This document shows, piece by piece, positions 1 through 11,075 of a DNA stretch of 64,000 nt. The DNA is taken from assembly GCA_018296165.2 (NCBI GenBank), contig JACKQL020000010.1, positions 1,178,001 through 1,242,000 on the forward strand, read 5' to 3'. Numbering within the stretch: position 1 is the first letter of the stretch; every line of letters starts with the position of its first letter. A program made the translations under genes and the position numbers. This stretch comes from Termitomyces sp. T153. Lineage: Eukaryota > Basidiomycota > Agaricomycetes > Agaricales > Lyophyllaceae. The notes under the pieces are model-generated. The model saw nothing but the letters and a program-made list of their open reading frames with translations, was not told the origin of the DNA and ran no database searches.

Positions 1-242
1 TTCCTGATAGCTGCCATGGAACTTAGTACCTGATGCCCAAACACTCGTTCCTTATTCACACTACCTTTAGCCTTCTCTGGAGTTCCCCAGACTTACTCAG
101 ACCACTCCCCAGGCTTACCCTTGTAAGTATCCAACTCCCAGAACCTGCTGAAACACAGATTATATGCATAGGATGCTGTCTCCACCTACATAGTAAGGAC
201 TTGCCCACTGGATCTGAGCCCTGTAGTCAGTGGAACCTGACA
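1..242 (+). mobile_element. Family A LTR, 3' part (5' LTR of element E1)
   Basis: The left part is cut by the window edge. The sequence ends in the family A LTR terminus AACCTGACA and reads straight into an internal region with the self-priming site and a gag start, so this is the 5' LTR of a plus-strand Gypsy element (E1). It is CpG-free, so it is an old copy. Confidence 0.8.
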
Positions 243-255
243 TAATATCAAGACT
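243..255 (+). other. Primer-binding site of E1 (self-priming type)
   Basis: TAATATCAAGACT follows the LTR terminus directly. It is the exact reverse complement of AGTCTTGATATTA, which lies at the predicted transcript start inside family A LTRs (for example 4882-4894). No tRNA-complementary TGG start is present, so priming by the element's own RNA 5' end (Tf1 style) is inferred. Confidence 0.65.
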
Positions 256-271
256 CCCTTACCCTGTTCTG

Positions 272-1004
272 ATGTCTACATATATTCCCATGTACCCTCC
301 TGCTGGCTATCTAACCAATGTCTATGGTAGACTGGTACCCAAAACTTACTATGCTCTGTTCTATCCAGCTCCACCCATGGATTGCTATACTCTCTAATAC
401 TAGGTCCCAGATCAGAACCAGGCACTCTATGCCCCCTCCATTAGTCAGGGACTAATGGAGGGAATGCCCACAGACTGGCAACACTCCTTGTTGTACTCTG
501 CTGATACCCCCCCATGCTACCAAGAGGACTGCCAGGAACACCAATAGCTACATGGGAACCACCAATCCTGGCCAACTTAGCCTTCCTTCCCTTGGCACCC
601 TACTATGCTGACTCAGTCCCACCAGAGCAATCTGATAACTACTCCTTCTCTTAGCCCCAACCCTCTGCTCAAACCCTGCCTTCTTCTAGACAGCAACAGA
701 TCAAAGTCTATGTCCAGCAGTGTAATGAAGTCCTCCACTCCCTCTGTATCTCCCTTGCAGAGTTTGCCAAATACACTTGCACTCTACATATCAGCCTCAG
801 ATATCATGACATCTCTAGGACTCTGGAGATGTGGGTAGATTGCATCCTTCACTTCCACAAGCACTACCAACTGGGAACCCTCCCTGAGAATACAAAAAAC
901 ACTCTGGAAATGGATGCTAATCTCAGGAACAAACTCTGTGCACTGGTCAAAGAAATCCACACCAGTCCAAACCCCCAACAATTCAAAGACCCATTAAACT
1001 GGGG
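272..1004 (+). pseudogene. Family A Gag, N-terminal part (E1)
   Basis: This is the 5' half of a Gypsy gag. The ATG at 272 opens a leader (MSTYIPMYPPAG) that matches the start of the E3 gag (MSAYNSTYNP at 20374, minus). A helical stretch follows at about 685-1004 (cognate to E3 19790-20060) with the residues EFAKYTCTL and MWVDCILHFHKHYQL. Stops and frame shifts break it many times. It ends abruptly where the minus-strand element E2 begins, and its continuation resumes at 3031. In a live element the product would be the capsid protein that forms virus-like particles. Confidence 0.65.
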
Positions 1005-1890
1005 GTACTGGTCTTGGAATCTTGACTTATTCTTGGAGGAGGGGGGTTGTTGGGAGTGGTGGTTGATTCCAATGATGGCAGGGTTTACTTTGGAGGGTTG
1101 ATGTCCTTGGGGTTGGCTAAGGGTGTTGCATGGGGGTTGTATTGTTTGTGGGGGAAGCATTGGAGGCTGGTGCTGTTGATTTGGGCAGAGGTAGCACTGT
1201 TGGAGAGTTGTGTGCTTGGATATTGGTGGCATGTGGACTTTGACAGAGCTGTGGGAGCACCCAGGGATGTTGATGCTGCTCCTTGGGGAAGGTGTGGCAT
1301 CAGGGGGTATTGGTCCAGAGTTGTGCAGTTATTCTGGTTGGGGTGGGGTAGGGCCAGGTAGGTTCAGAGGTGTTGGACTAGGAGGTTGGTGGTCAGAGGT
1401 CTTGTTGTTGTTTGTTAGCAAGGGGAGTAACTTGTTCTTATGCAGCAAGTGATTGTCTCCAGTGGGGGTTTGCATTACTGTTGGAGAGATGGTGTTGGTG
1501 AGGTGCTGGAGAAGTCATCAAGCAATAGATTGATTTGTCACCAGGGTTGATTGGAGATAGGGTTGGAGATGTCATGGTTGGCCTTAGTAGGAGGTGGGAC
1601 TGGCAGAGGAGGTGAGGGAGGTGCAGGAGGTGCAGGAGAGGGTGGTGTAGAGATGATGTGTTTGGAGTTGAGCAGAGAGGATGTCTGTGGAGAGAGCTGT
1701 TGTGTGAGGGTGTGACCAGAGCAGAGGGGACATTTGGCATTGGATCTGCAATTCAATGTGCCTTGGCAAACTGAGCAAGGCAAAAAAAAAATCATAGTGG
1801 GTCTCAGGCATGGGCTGACCATAGACATTGAGAGTTCTGGCAGGAGTGTATGTGGAGTTAATTGCAGACATCAAAAATGGGGTAAGGGGG
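1005..1890 (-). pseudogene. E2 internal region: leader, Cys-rich motif, protease-upstream region
   Basis: This decayed minus-strand coding region starts at ATG 1871 (MSAINSTYTPARTLNVYGQP), just inside the LTR and primer site. After about 30 codons it runs directly into a Cys-rich stretch (CSVCQGTLNC, then CPLC). It continues into a proline- and serine-rich region similar to the sequence before the E3 proteases. The capsid part seen in E1 and E3 is absent. E4 (12080-13349) has the same order and the same junction. This suggests a shared deletion derivative that could move only with help from another element. The left end is truncated at about 1005. Confidence 0.5.
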
Positions 1891-1903
1891 AGTCTTGATA
1901 TTA
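1891..1903 (-). other. Primer-binding site of E2 (self-priming type)
   Basis: On minus this reads TAATATCAAGACT, immediately inside the 5' LTR. Its partner in the same LTR is at 2543-2554 (12 nt perfectly complementary). Confidence 0.65.
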
Positions 1904-3030
1904 TGTCAGGTTCCACTGACCACAGGGGCTCAGCTACACTGGGCAAGTCCTTACTAGGCAGACATGATGTTCTACACTGATAACCTGGTATTTGGGGAAG
2001 GTTGAGGACTTCAGATACTGGTGAGGATAAGTAAGGGAGAACAGTCCAGACAAGTCTGGGGTGGTCCAGGAAAGTCTAAGACAAGGTATGGAGAAGATTT
2101 GAACTTGAAGGGATGTCAGGCACAAGTCCTGAAGCAAGTACTGGAAGTGCAGGGCAAACAGAGGCTAAGCAAGTGATGGGAGTGGGGCCAGAGTTTGATG
2201 GGAGACCACTAGATGTTGATGGGTCTTGGGGCCAAGCAATTAGTGAGGTCTGGAGTTGCTTTATGAATGTTTGAGGTTTGTAATTGTAAGCACAGGGTTC
2301 ATAATAGTGTTAAGGTTTAAATAACTTGAACACAATAAAGGAAATAGAGTCAATCAAGATGAGACAGAGTCAAGGCAAGATTGAGATGAGAATGAGAATA
2401 GATTTAGGGAGAGATACAAAATGATAACAAGACAATAATGGAGATAGAGACAAGACAAGACTGGGAGACTGAGATAAGGGAAAATGTAATATGGAACACA
2501 AAACACAAGAGAGAGACAATCAGAATATAGGTAACATTAAGCAATATCAAGACTAGAGTACAGGATGCTACTCTATGACTTATATACTGACTACTGGGAC
2601 AGCTCTGGGGATAGCAGGTCTCACAGCAGGGCTCATTGGGGTCATGCAGGGCCAACAGGTGTCAGTTATGATCAAGGGGTGGGCTGTGGTGATATACTGA
2701 TGGGATCAGTTGAGGATGCAGGCTGTCCTGGGCTTGGTGTGATGCTCCAGAGCTGGTTGAGTAAGTCAGGATCACAAACTGGTGATGCATACCAGCATCA
2801 GATACAGTGGGGGAGGGCCCCAGGAGCTCAGGAAGTGTCAAAGGCTGTGGGGAAGGCATTAGAGCTAACCAGGAGGCTGTCAGTGTTTGCTGGATAAGTG
2901 TCAGAGTTACCTGGAGTGGGTGCTATGGGTGGACAAAGGTTGGGGGAGTTGAAGGGGGAGTGGGGGGGGAACTCTGGGGAAGCAAGGTGGCTGGGAATGA
3001 GGTCTGGGGTTCTGGGAATGAGTTGTGACA
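1904..3030 (-). mobile_element. Family A LTR (5' LTR of E2), 1127 bp
   Basis: The plus text begins TGTCAGG and ends GTGACA, the inverted family A termini. On minus it contains a TATATAA box with AGTCTTGATATT starting 33 nt from its first base. It lies between two halves of the E1 gag, so E2 inserted into E1 and both then lost sequence: the left end of E2 is missing, and a short piece of the E1 gag near the junction is also absent. Confidence 0.8.
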
Positions 3031-4392
3031 GACTAGAGCATTGATTGAGGTACTGGCCCCCATTTCCTGCTAGTAGGAAGAACTCAATGCTGTCTTCAAC
3101 ATCTTGAGGTCCCTCAACTCTGCAGGGGGGCTCTTTGACCCATCCACCACCCATATCATGGGTCTCTTACCATGCTCCAGGGTGTACTCTGTTCCCAGCA
3201 CCTTCCACAGCTGGGACCAGCCCACCAAACCCAAACTGCACACCTAGAGACCCCCTCCCCCCCAACTCATTTCCACCAACAATGATCTTGCCTCCAACTA
3301 CACCCTCTCCTACATTGACATGCTGGAAAGCCCTGGTGAAGAACCTACCCCTCATGACAGAACACTAGGGATTCTCTGGGATATGCCCCCCACATTGACC
3401 TCCATGCTCCTCATGGTAATGTCCCCCAGAATGACCCCTGGCCCAGAATGCACCCCTGTCCTGGCCCAAAATGCATCCCTGTCTCAGCCCAGAATGCACT
3501 TCTGTCCTGGCAAAATATTCCAGCCCCCCTGTGTCAACCCATGGGCCCCAGAGCACCCAGACCCCCTTTCTCTGTTGGCCAATCCTGGCTCCCCATTTCC
3601 ACAATCCCTCTGCCAAACTGACCCCCAATGCTAACAGCAACTTTGGACTGCCAACTTCTGGAGGAACCCCTCTTCCCTGCTGGAATCTGAGGCCCTCTTT
3701 AGGCAACACTGGCCCAGAGAGGCAGATCTTCCAATGGCAGACCTCCAGGTGGATGGGGCCTGGCCATGGACACCTTCCCTCCTCAGCATAGAGACAGGCA
3801 CAACTACTATTACTATTACAATGCTGGACCAACACTCAAAACCCAGAACACCTAGAATGGCACTCACAATGCATTGGCCCACAAAGGCAAACTTGACATC
3901 CAGAAACCAGAGCCCTTCACTAGCCACAACCTTCAGAAATGGAGAATCTGCTTGACACAATGTCTCTCTATGTTTCAAGCTAAGCCTTTAACTTTCCAAC
4001 TTGAGAGCCCATGAGTGGCCATTGCCACCTCATACCTACAGAGCATTGCCTTTGACCACTACACAGTGCTGCTCTGGTTCAACCCCAACAACTCCATACT
4101 CTTGAACTGGCTTGCTTTCATCCAAGGATGTTTTAGTATGTTTGGAATATTTGACACTATAGCAGAGGTGGAAGAAAACCTCTTCAACTTCTGGATGTGT
4201 GACAACAAACAGTTCATGACATTCATTATCCAGTTCAAACAAGAGGTCTACAAGACAGATTGGAACTACAACACCCTCCAACTGACCCCTGGGACCCTGC
4301 CCTCCTGCCCAACTCAATGCCACTGACCTCTACATGAATCCAGAGCCCTTGGACACTGATTCCAACAATTTTCAGGACCCAGACAATGCCCC
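3031..4392 (+). pseudogene. Family A Gag, C-terminal part (E1, resumed)
   Basis: This continues the E1 gag after the E2 insertion and aligns with the reverse strand of 18300-19740 (E3). The low-complexity middle contains imperfect repeats of the type MTPGPECTPVLAQ at about 3430-3500. The retrotransposon capsid core is at 4015-4320, with WLAFIQGCFSMFG, FDTIAEVEENLFN and FIIQFKQEVYKTDWNY, the family's expected order. Several stops are present. It is cut at 4392 by a family A LTR. Confidence 0.65.
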
Positions 4393-5537
4393 TGTCATGA
4401 CCTGTTTCTAGAACCCTCCTGACCTCTCCCCAAGCCACCTTGCTTCTCCAGAGTCCCCCCTCAACATCCCTTCAACTCCCCCAAGCTTTGTTCACCCACA
4501 ACACTTACCCCAGCTAATTCTGATGCTTCTCTGGCAAACCCTGACAGCCCCCCTAGTAAACCCCAATGCATTCCCTGTGGGCCCCAATGCTTCTCCTTCC
4601 CCTCCCCAGCCCCTGGAACCCTCCCACACTGTTTCTGACACCAGCATACATCACTTGTTTGTTACCCTGACTTACCTGACCAGCTCTAGAGCATCACAAT
4701 GACCCCAGGGCAGCCTGCATTCCCATTTGATCCCATCACTGTATCACTGCAGCCTGCCCACTAATCATAACCAATACCCATTGACTCTGCACAGCCCTAA
4801 CAAGCCCTGCTGCTAGACCTGCTATCCCCAGAGCAGTCCCAGTGGTTAGTATATAAGTCATAGAGTAGCATCCTGTACTCTAGTCTTGATATTACCTACC
4901 TGCCTAACATACCATGTTCTGATTGATTGTCTCTTTTGTTTCATGTCTCCTGTTATGTTTTCTCTTATCTCAGTCTCCCAGTCTTGTCTCATCTCTACTT
5001 CTCATATTATCTTGTTATTGTTTCATATCTCCACTTCAATCTATTTTGTTCTCATCTCAATCTCACCTCAACTCTGTCTTGTCTTACTTGTCTCTATTTC
5101 CCCTGTTGTGTCCAAGTCCCCTTCAACTCTAATGCTGTTACAAACTCTGCACTTATGATCACAACCTCCTAAACATTCTTAACCAAATCCAGACCTTGCT
5201 TTATGCTTGGCTCTGAAACCCATCAACATCCATTGATCCTCCATCAAACTCTGGCCCCACTCCCATCACTCATGTAGCCTCTGTTTGCTTTGCACCATCA
5301 ATACTTGCCTCTGAACTTGTACCTGGAACTTTCCCAAGCACAACTCTTCCTTGTACCTTGTCTGAGACTTCCCCAGACCACTTCAGACTTGCTTGGACCA
5401 CTCCTTTTGGCTTACTCTTGCAAGTATCTGGAGTCTAGACCTCTCCAAAGTATTAGGTTATCAGTGCAGGACATTGTGTCTGCCTAGTAAGGACTTGCCC
5501 AGTTAAGCTGAGCCCCCATGGTCAGTGGAAACTGACA
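4393..5537 (+). mobile_element. Family A LTR, 1145 bp
   Basis: The termini are TGTCATGACC and AACTGACA. The TATA box TATATAA is at 4850-4856 and the self-priming segment AGTCTTGATATTA at 4882-4894. The flanking five bases (GCCCC and ACCTC) do not match and the two flanks belong to different elements, so this copy sits at a recombination or deletion junction. Confidence 0.8.
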
Positions 5538-5904
5538 ACCTCCACCTGACCTAGGCAGTCCATGACAAGGCATTGAGAGCAGAATGGATACAGGATCACT
5601 CCCAGGTGATCCCCATTGGATATCTACTCTGCCCATTGCTTGGTTGCCCAACCAACTTGGAGGGGTGTTCCTTCCCTGGTCAGTCAGCTGATGATGTGCA
5701 TCAGGGCTACTCATAGTCCTAATATGCTCATCTGCCAGAAGAGAGTGAGAATCTAGGTTAGGAGCCACAATCATGCCTATTGTAGCCTGTCTCTAACAGT
5801 CTACTGCAGCCTGTCATGCTGCATAGTCATGCACTGTCTCTCCAGGCTGCTGTGGTGCTTGTAATAGGGTCAATGCTTTGTTGACTGGAGACAGTTGGGG
5901 CAAT
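5538..5904 (-). pseudogene. Gypsy gag-like relic X, copy 1
   Basis: On minus a broken frame reads LPQLSPVNKALTLLQAPQQP and then VAPNLDSHSLL. It matches relic X copy 2 (53300-53467), which reads LPPLSLVNKALTLLQALQQP. A few more residues of the same frame appear on the far side of the solo LTR, at 6598-6630. Function is inferred only from copy 2, which is connected to a gag-like region at 60855-61703. Confidence 0.4.
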
Positions 5905-6597
5905 TGTCAGGTTCTGCTGACTATGGGGGCTCAGCTACACTGGGTGAGTCCTTACTAGGTGGATGTGATGTCCTGTGCTTATAACCTAGCACTCTGGGGT
6001 TGGTGCAGACTAGAGGGACTTGTGAGGGAAAGCCAGGGAAAGTGGTCTAAGCAAGTCTGGAGTGGTCTGAGGAAGTCTAAGACCAAGTATATTGAACATT
6101 GGGCTTGGGCAGGCATCAGGAACAAGTTTGTAGGCACGCAAATAGATTGTGGGGTAAGCAGAGGCTTTGCAAATGATGGGAGCAGAGCTAGAGTTTGACA
6201 GGGGATCAATCAAGACTGATGGGTTCTGGAGCCAAGCAAAAGGCTGCAGCAATATTCTGATGGGATCAGTCAAGGACATGGGCCATTCCAGGGTTGTTGT
6301 GATGCTCCAGGGCTGGTCAGGCAAACTAGGGAGATGAGTTGGTAACATGTGCTGGAGTTAGGAATAGTGGAAAGGGCTTCCAGGGGCTCAGGGAAGTCAA
6401 GGGAAGCATCAATAGCTGTGGAGAAGGCATTGGAGTTAGCCAGGGGGCTGTTGGGGTTTGCTGGGGAAGTGTTGGAGTTACCCAGAGTGGGTGTGGAGGG
6501 TGGATGAGGGTTGGGGAGTTTTATGGGGTGTTGGGAAGGGTTTGGGAAAGTGAGCAGATTGGAAACAAGGTCAGAGGTCCAGGAGTGGGTTGTGACA
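5905..6597 (-). mobile_element. Family A solo LTR, internally deleted, TSD GCAAT
   Basis: Inverted termini TGTCAGG...GTGACA are flanked on both sides by GCAAT (5900-5904 and 6598-6602), a perfect 5-bp target duplication. It is 693 bp long because about 430 bp of the pyrimidine-rich middle, including the TATA region, is missing. It lies in relic X. Confidence 0.8.
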
Positions 6598-6630
6598 GCA
6601 ATCAAGCCTCACCTACAAAGAAAAAATAGA

Positions 6631-7565
6631 AATTGACAAAGCCAAGAAAGGCCTGCACTTCCTTCCTGTTTCTTGGCTCAGGCCACTCCACTACACCTGC
6701 CACTTTAATGGGGTCCATCTCAGCCATTCCATGCAAAATAATCAAGCCCAAGTACTCCACCTTGGTCTGCTCAAATTCACACTTCTCAGGCTTTAAATAG
6801 AGCTGGTGTTGGTGGAGGTGTTCCAAGACAATGCACATGACCCAGTGATGCTCCTCCAGAGTTTTAGTGTAGATGAGGATATTGTCAAGATATATGCAGA
6901 CAACACCTTCTGCAATCAGATCATGCAAAATGTCATTCATCATAGTCTGGAAAGTGGCTGGGCTATTTGTGAGACCAAAGAACATCACCAGAGGTTCAAA
7001 GAGTCCATGATTGGTTTGGAATGCTGCCTTCCACTCATCCCCTTCTTTGATGCATACATTGTTGCAGTCCCAATGGACATCTAACTTTGTGAAGTAGCAT
7101 GCACCACAAAGGTTATTGACAAGTTCTGAGATGAGTGGCAAAGGATAGCAATTTTTCACTGTCATTGCATTCAAAACACAATAATCCTGAACCAAACAAA
7201 GAGACCCATCCTTTTTCTTAATAAAAAAGACTGGGGAGGCCATTGAAGACTCAGAGAGTTATATTTGTGCTGAGCTAAGATTCTCCTGTAGGAAAGCATC
7301 CAGCTCATCCTGCTCATAGAGCATGAGTTGATAGACCTTGCAGCTAGAGGGCTCACTGCTTGCACTCCAGAGGTGAATCAAAGGAGGCCTTGGAGAATAC
7401 ATCCTCAAAGTCATGGAGGTGATTGGGAACAGTGCTACAGAAAGGCTTGGGCTGTGAGTTTGCCACAAATGCCTCAGCCAGATGCTGAGAAGTAGTCTGA
7501 CTGGCTTGAATCTCTGCCACTGTAGGAGGGGGGTAGGGGGTTGTAGCATAAATCCAATCATCCAC
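6631..7565 (-). pseudogene. Family B reverse transcriptase and upstream linker (E10)
   Basis: The upstream linker (7353-7565, minus) has the typical DFEDVFSKASFDS before the RT. The RT core at 6631-7243 is almost open: [61 protein letters not shown], the active-site box YLDN, then PEKCEFEQTKVEYLG and FLGFVNFY. The catalytic YxDD has become YLDN, consistent with GACGAC changing to GACAAC at a CpG. The frame leaves RT homology at about 6630, where it joins relic X, so RNase H and integrase are missing. Confidence 0.8.
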
Positions 7566-7908
7566 CTCTATGGTCTCATTTGGGGACTCTACATCTGGAG
7601 TACAGGTCCATTCCCCTTCACCTTCCTCTTCCTCTGGAGATTCACACCCAACACCTTGGACATCCTTGTAGAGGGCCTCTCTATGAGGAAATGCCAGAGG
7701 GGGGGACTCAGGAGGTCAAGATCAGCATAAGAGAGATGCCTAGCATAACAGGCACACATAGCAGCATGCTCACAAACCTTGGCTCTCTGCTCCTTACAGG
7801 CTTCTTCTGCACAGGTGATGCAGTGATGCAGGCAACAACTCATTTTTGCCTCACTCTGAGTCCAGTCAATCTCTGGGTTATGCTCTTGTAGCTAGGTGAA
7901 CCCCAAGA

Positions 7909-8172
7909 TCATGTCTTGATTTCCCAAACTAGTGATGGCAAAGGCAGCTCACTCTGAGTGGTCTTGGTAGTGGAGGACCAGGTCCACCACAGAGCAAATA
8001 GAGCCAGCTTCATTGAGTGTGCCATCAACATTGCATACAGGAATAGGATGGGAAAGGGAGCGAGTGGTAAGGCAGTGTCATTGCACATAGTCAGTGTCAA
8101 GGAAGAGGCCTGTTGCACTACTGTCAAGGAGGGCAACCACACTTTGGATCTGCTGGGTGTCCATTGTCTCAA
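7909..8172 (-). pseudogene. Family B retropepsin-like protease (E10)
   Basis: A minus-strand frame near 8000-8160 reads VALLDSSATGLFLDTDYVQ, the aspartic protease motif of Gypsy elements (usually LDSGA). HPIPVCNVDGTLNEAG and CSVVDLVLHY follow, matching the E8 and E9 proteases. In a live element this enzyme cleaves Gag-Pol. The frame is broken by a stop after DYVQ. Confidence 0.65.
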
Positions 8173-9660
8173 TTTCCACCTGTAGCTTCAGAGAATTCAG
8201 ATAATTAGTAGAAGGGGTGGAAGCAACAACATAACAATGGGGGAGGCAGTGTTCCCATGCAGGGATCCAAAGGCATGGGCTAGGGGGTGCATTTTCAGCT
8301 GAGACTTTAGCTGGAGAGGGAGTTTGTATGTCTGAGGAGGGGCTATTGTTTCAGGCATAGTATCAACAATGGCAATAGATATATTTGATCTTATGAACAG
8401 GGGGGCAAAACAATTAGTACTGGAAAACAGGGGCATACTAGTCATCTGTTGCCCTTTTAAAAATCCTCAGACTCTATAGAAACCTCCTCTAATACATTGG
8501 CCACTTCATCAGAATGGACAGCTATAGGCGCATCCAGAAAGGGGGTTCCTGTGGCATCCCAGGCTACAAGGAGTTGAAAGAGCAGCTCTTCTTACTCTGA
8601 TGCTGATAGGTAGCAGACTTCTAGCCCTTGAGGACAGTAGCAGGCGAAATAATCTGCCTTCCCACAGTGTTGACACAGCACAGGAGTAGAGGACTGCTGT
8701 CAGGAAGCATTGAAATCCATTGGAACTCCTTGGGGTAGGGAGCACAGGGGGGCAGCATGAGACATGAAGGGAGGAGCTGCACCCACTCATAGGGATGCTA
8801 ATGCAGGTGTGGAAGAGGGAGCTTGGGGAGTGAACCCTCCATGAGAGAAAGAGAAGGTTAAGAGTTGTATCCATTGCAACTCACATTGCAGTTCCATGAG
8901 CTGCCACTGCTCACATGCCACCTTGTACTAGGTATCAACATGCTCATCATCTAGGCACCCCTCTACCATGCTGTCAATGTGATCCCTGAGAGAGGGGTGG
9001 AGTCCATCACAGAAGGTTAGGCAGAGTTGTAGACCATCCAGATATCCAGCCTGTTCAACCAAGGCAAAAAGAGTCAATGTACTCATCAAGTGACTGCTTT
9101 CCTCAACCATATTGAGTTTGGTCTCAAAGGGAAAGAGCTGCAGTTTTGGCAGGGTCAAGGGGGAAGAACTCTGCTTGGAACTCCTTCTCAAACTCCATCC
9201 AGCCAGAGAAACTCTCAACTCCTCCTGGGCATTGGAAGATATGCAGCACATAAGTTGAGGCTTGACTAGCCTTCATGAAGGAGAGCACCCAGGCAATTTT
9301 CAAGGTGTCAGAGGCAAAGGTTTCACTACTCAGCTGGATATAGGTGATACAGGACTGGAGGAATTGCTCTCCAACCTTACAATCTCTGTCATCTATATCA
9401 GGGAGAAGAGAAAGGGACACTGCTTCAGTAGTTTGACAGAGTCCAGTGAGTTCAGCTATATGGAAAGTTAGGGAGGCTTGGGTCAGTCGAACCTGTGTCT
9501 CCAGGGACAGCAAACAACTCCAGGCATTGTCCTGAGCGTTTGAAGCATCAGGGGGAGGTGCTGGAGGGGTTGGCTGGGTCATAGGGGAAGCACAGGGGGC
9601 ACTAAGACTGGTGGGGGAGAGACCTTTTGAGGAACCAAGTAGAAGCTCAGGTAATTGAAA
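8173..9660 (-). pseudogene. Family B Gag (E10)
   Basis: The capsid domain lies at about 8930-9380 (FASDTLKIAWVLSFMK, then FEKEFQAEFFPLDPAKTAAL, then LDGLQLCLTFCDGLHPSLRD). This is the Retrotrans_gag pattern also seen in E8 and E9. The upstream part at 9400-9640 is proline-rich. A zinc-knuckle relic near 8640-8690 reads CQHCGKADYFACYC, with the histidine changed to tyrosine. Stops break the frame. Confidence 0.7.
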
Positions 9661-9684
9661 AGGGGGCTCCCAGACCAAATCTAG

Positions 9685-9695
9685 AGACTTGTTCT
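9685..9695 (-). other. Primer-binding site of E10 (self-priming type)
   Basis: On minus the 11 bases AGAACAAGTCT sit two bases inside the LTR. They are complementary to the minus-strand AGACTTGTTCT at 9813-9823 within the same LTR. Confidence 0.6.
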
Positions 9696-9697
9696 GC

Positions 9698-9850
9698 TGT
9701 AAGGGCAACCTCTGGAGGCTGTAGCTCAATCACACAACTGGCAGAGGGAGATCCAAAGTCTATTCAGTATCTACAAGAAGTAGCTACTCACCTGGCAGAG
9801 GGAGATCCAAAGAGAACAAGTCTAAGGATCCCCAATGCCAGTGTTTGAAA
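9698..9850 (-). mobile_element. Family B LTR, truncated (5' LTR of E10)
   Basis: It starts TGTAAGGGCAACCTCTGG in plus text, like the E8 and E9 LTRs. It contains the doubled motif GGCAGAGGGAGATCCAAAG (first copy near 9738, second near 9793). Similarity to the other family B LTRs fades after about 9845. Confidence 0.65.
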
Positions 9851-10225
9851 AATTTACTCTAGAGCTTCTGGAAAAAAACACCCAACAACAACCAAATCTG
9901 GAGTCCAATCAAAAGGTGGAAATTTATTGTAAATAGCCTTGATCTCCAGACTCAAATATGACCAAAAGTTAGCCCTTGGTTGAAAGTACCTGTGGTCTAA
10001 AGATGGGAGGCCTACAATGAGTAGTAGGCTCAGAATACAGGAAACAATCCAGGGGTCTGGTAAGAGGCCATTGGAAGGGGCAACACTCATCAGAATTATG
10101 GACAGAGCACCAGTGCAGCCAGAGGGCTGAAACTGAGACCAGAAGATAGGGAAAGCAAAAGAAAATAAGGGAAAACCATAAGGAGGGAGAATGGCACAGA
10201 GGGGAACTGGAACATCCTCTGACAC
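9851..10225. other. No recognisable gene
   Basis: This is a CpG-poor stretch between the truncated E10 LTR and the KDZ-like relic. A 169-codon open stretch on minus (9854-10363) shows no motif I recognise and overlaps the relic on the other strand. Confidence 0.4.
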
Positions 10226-11075
10226 TGCTGTTGGAACTGGATTCTGCTGCACCAGAAGACTTTGAAATATCCTTGCCATCAACAATTGCTGGTGATTGCT
10301 CAGAACTGTCCAGTATTGAAAGGCAATCGTGTTTGCTTCAAATTGAAAGGCATATTCAAGCACTCCAAGAGCTCATTGCCAAAAAATCTTTCATGTATTC
10401 TCATGTTGTCCAGGTTGCTCCAAGCAAAAGTGTCAAAGTCTGAGCCAGGACATCAATTGACAAAATTCAGGCAGCCATTTCCATCAAAGCCAGGGCCTAT
10501 GGAAAATGTTGCAGTGCTCTTATGTGATTAGGCATAGATTCTGCATTTGACAAAAAATATTGTGTTTTGCAGAAAGTGGATCTTGTGGCAAGCACAGCTA
10601 TACATGATCCAAATATTCCTTGATCATCAAGAATAAAGGTTTCTTGAATATGGCAAGCTAATCCAGATATGGAAGATGACCCTGAAACTCTCTGTGAATG
10701 TAAGTTGCTTTCTGCTCAGATATCCATCATATCATTCTCAATCCACCTGCCAATTCTGTTCATTCACCATATCTGTTCATTTGTTGTCAATGCATTGGCC
10801 CACTTTCCTCTTCAATTTGCTAGTATCAAATTCATAACCAATCTCACCAGTCCATCAGGTGCACTACCTCCATGCAAGAGCACAACAAAACAGATGGACA
10901 GAAGAATGTCAGCTTGTGACTAGTGAAATGGAATGGACTGTTTGCTATTCCCTTAAACAGGCAGAAATCTGGTTCAAGAGGGGCATGTCAACCAAGAAAA
11001 AAGGCATCCAAGCCTATGCTGACAAAAAGGTGGCCATATAGCATGAACTGAACTCATAAGTTCAGAAGGGTATAC
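10226..11075 (+). pseudogene. KDZ-type transposon-associated gene, C-terminal relic
   Basis: The plus frame reads EDFEISLPSTIAGDC, ALQELIAKKSFMYSHVVQ, then (past a stop) ART, KIQAAISIKARAYGKCCSALM, another stop and LGIDSAFDKKY. A probable intron starts GTAAGT at about 10698 and ends near 10857. The frame resumes with VHYLHARAQQNRWTEECQLV and EMEWTVCYSLKQAEIWF. This order resembles the C-terminal half of basidiomycete Kyakuja/Dileera/Zisupton (KDZ) transposase-associated proteins, from memory of that family. The stops TGA-GCC (10441) and TGA-TTA fit CGA to TGA, that is CpG decay of arginine codons. The N-terminal, catalytic part is not present. Confidence 0.45.

Noticed and set aside
3420..3500. 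Short repeats of CCCCAGAATG / CCCAGAATGCA, candidate CRISPR or satellite
   Set aside because: Imperfect low-complexity repeats in the Gag coding region; no regular spacers and a eukaryotic context.
4388..5542. Target duplication for the LTR at 4393-5537
   Set aside because: The flanks GCCCC and ACCTC do not match, so no intact insertion site can be claimed.
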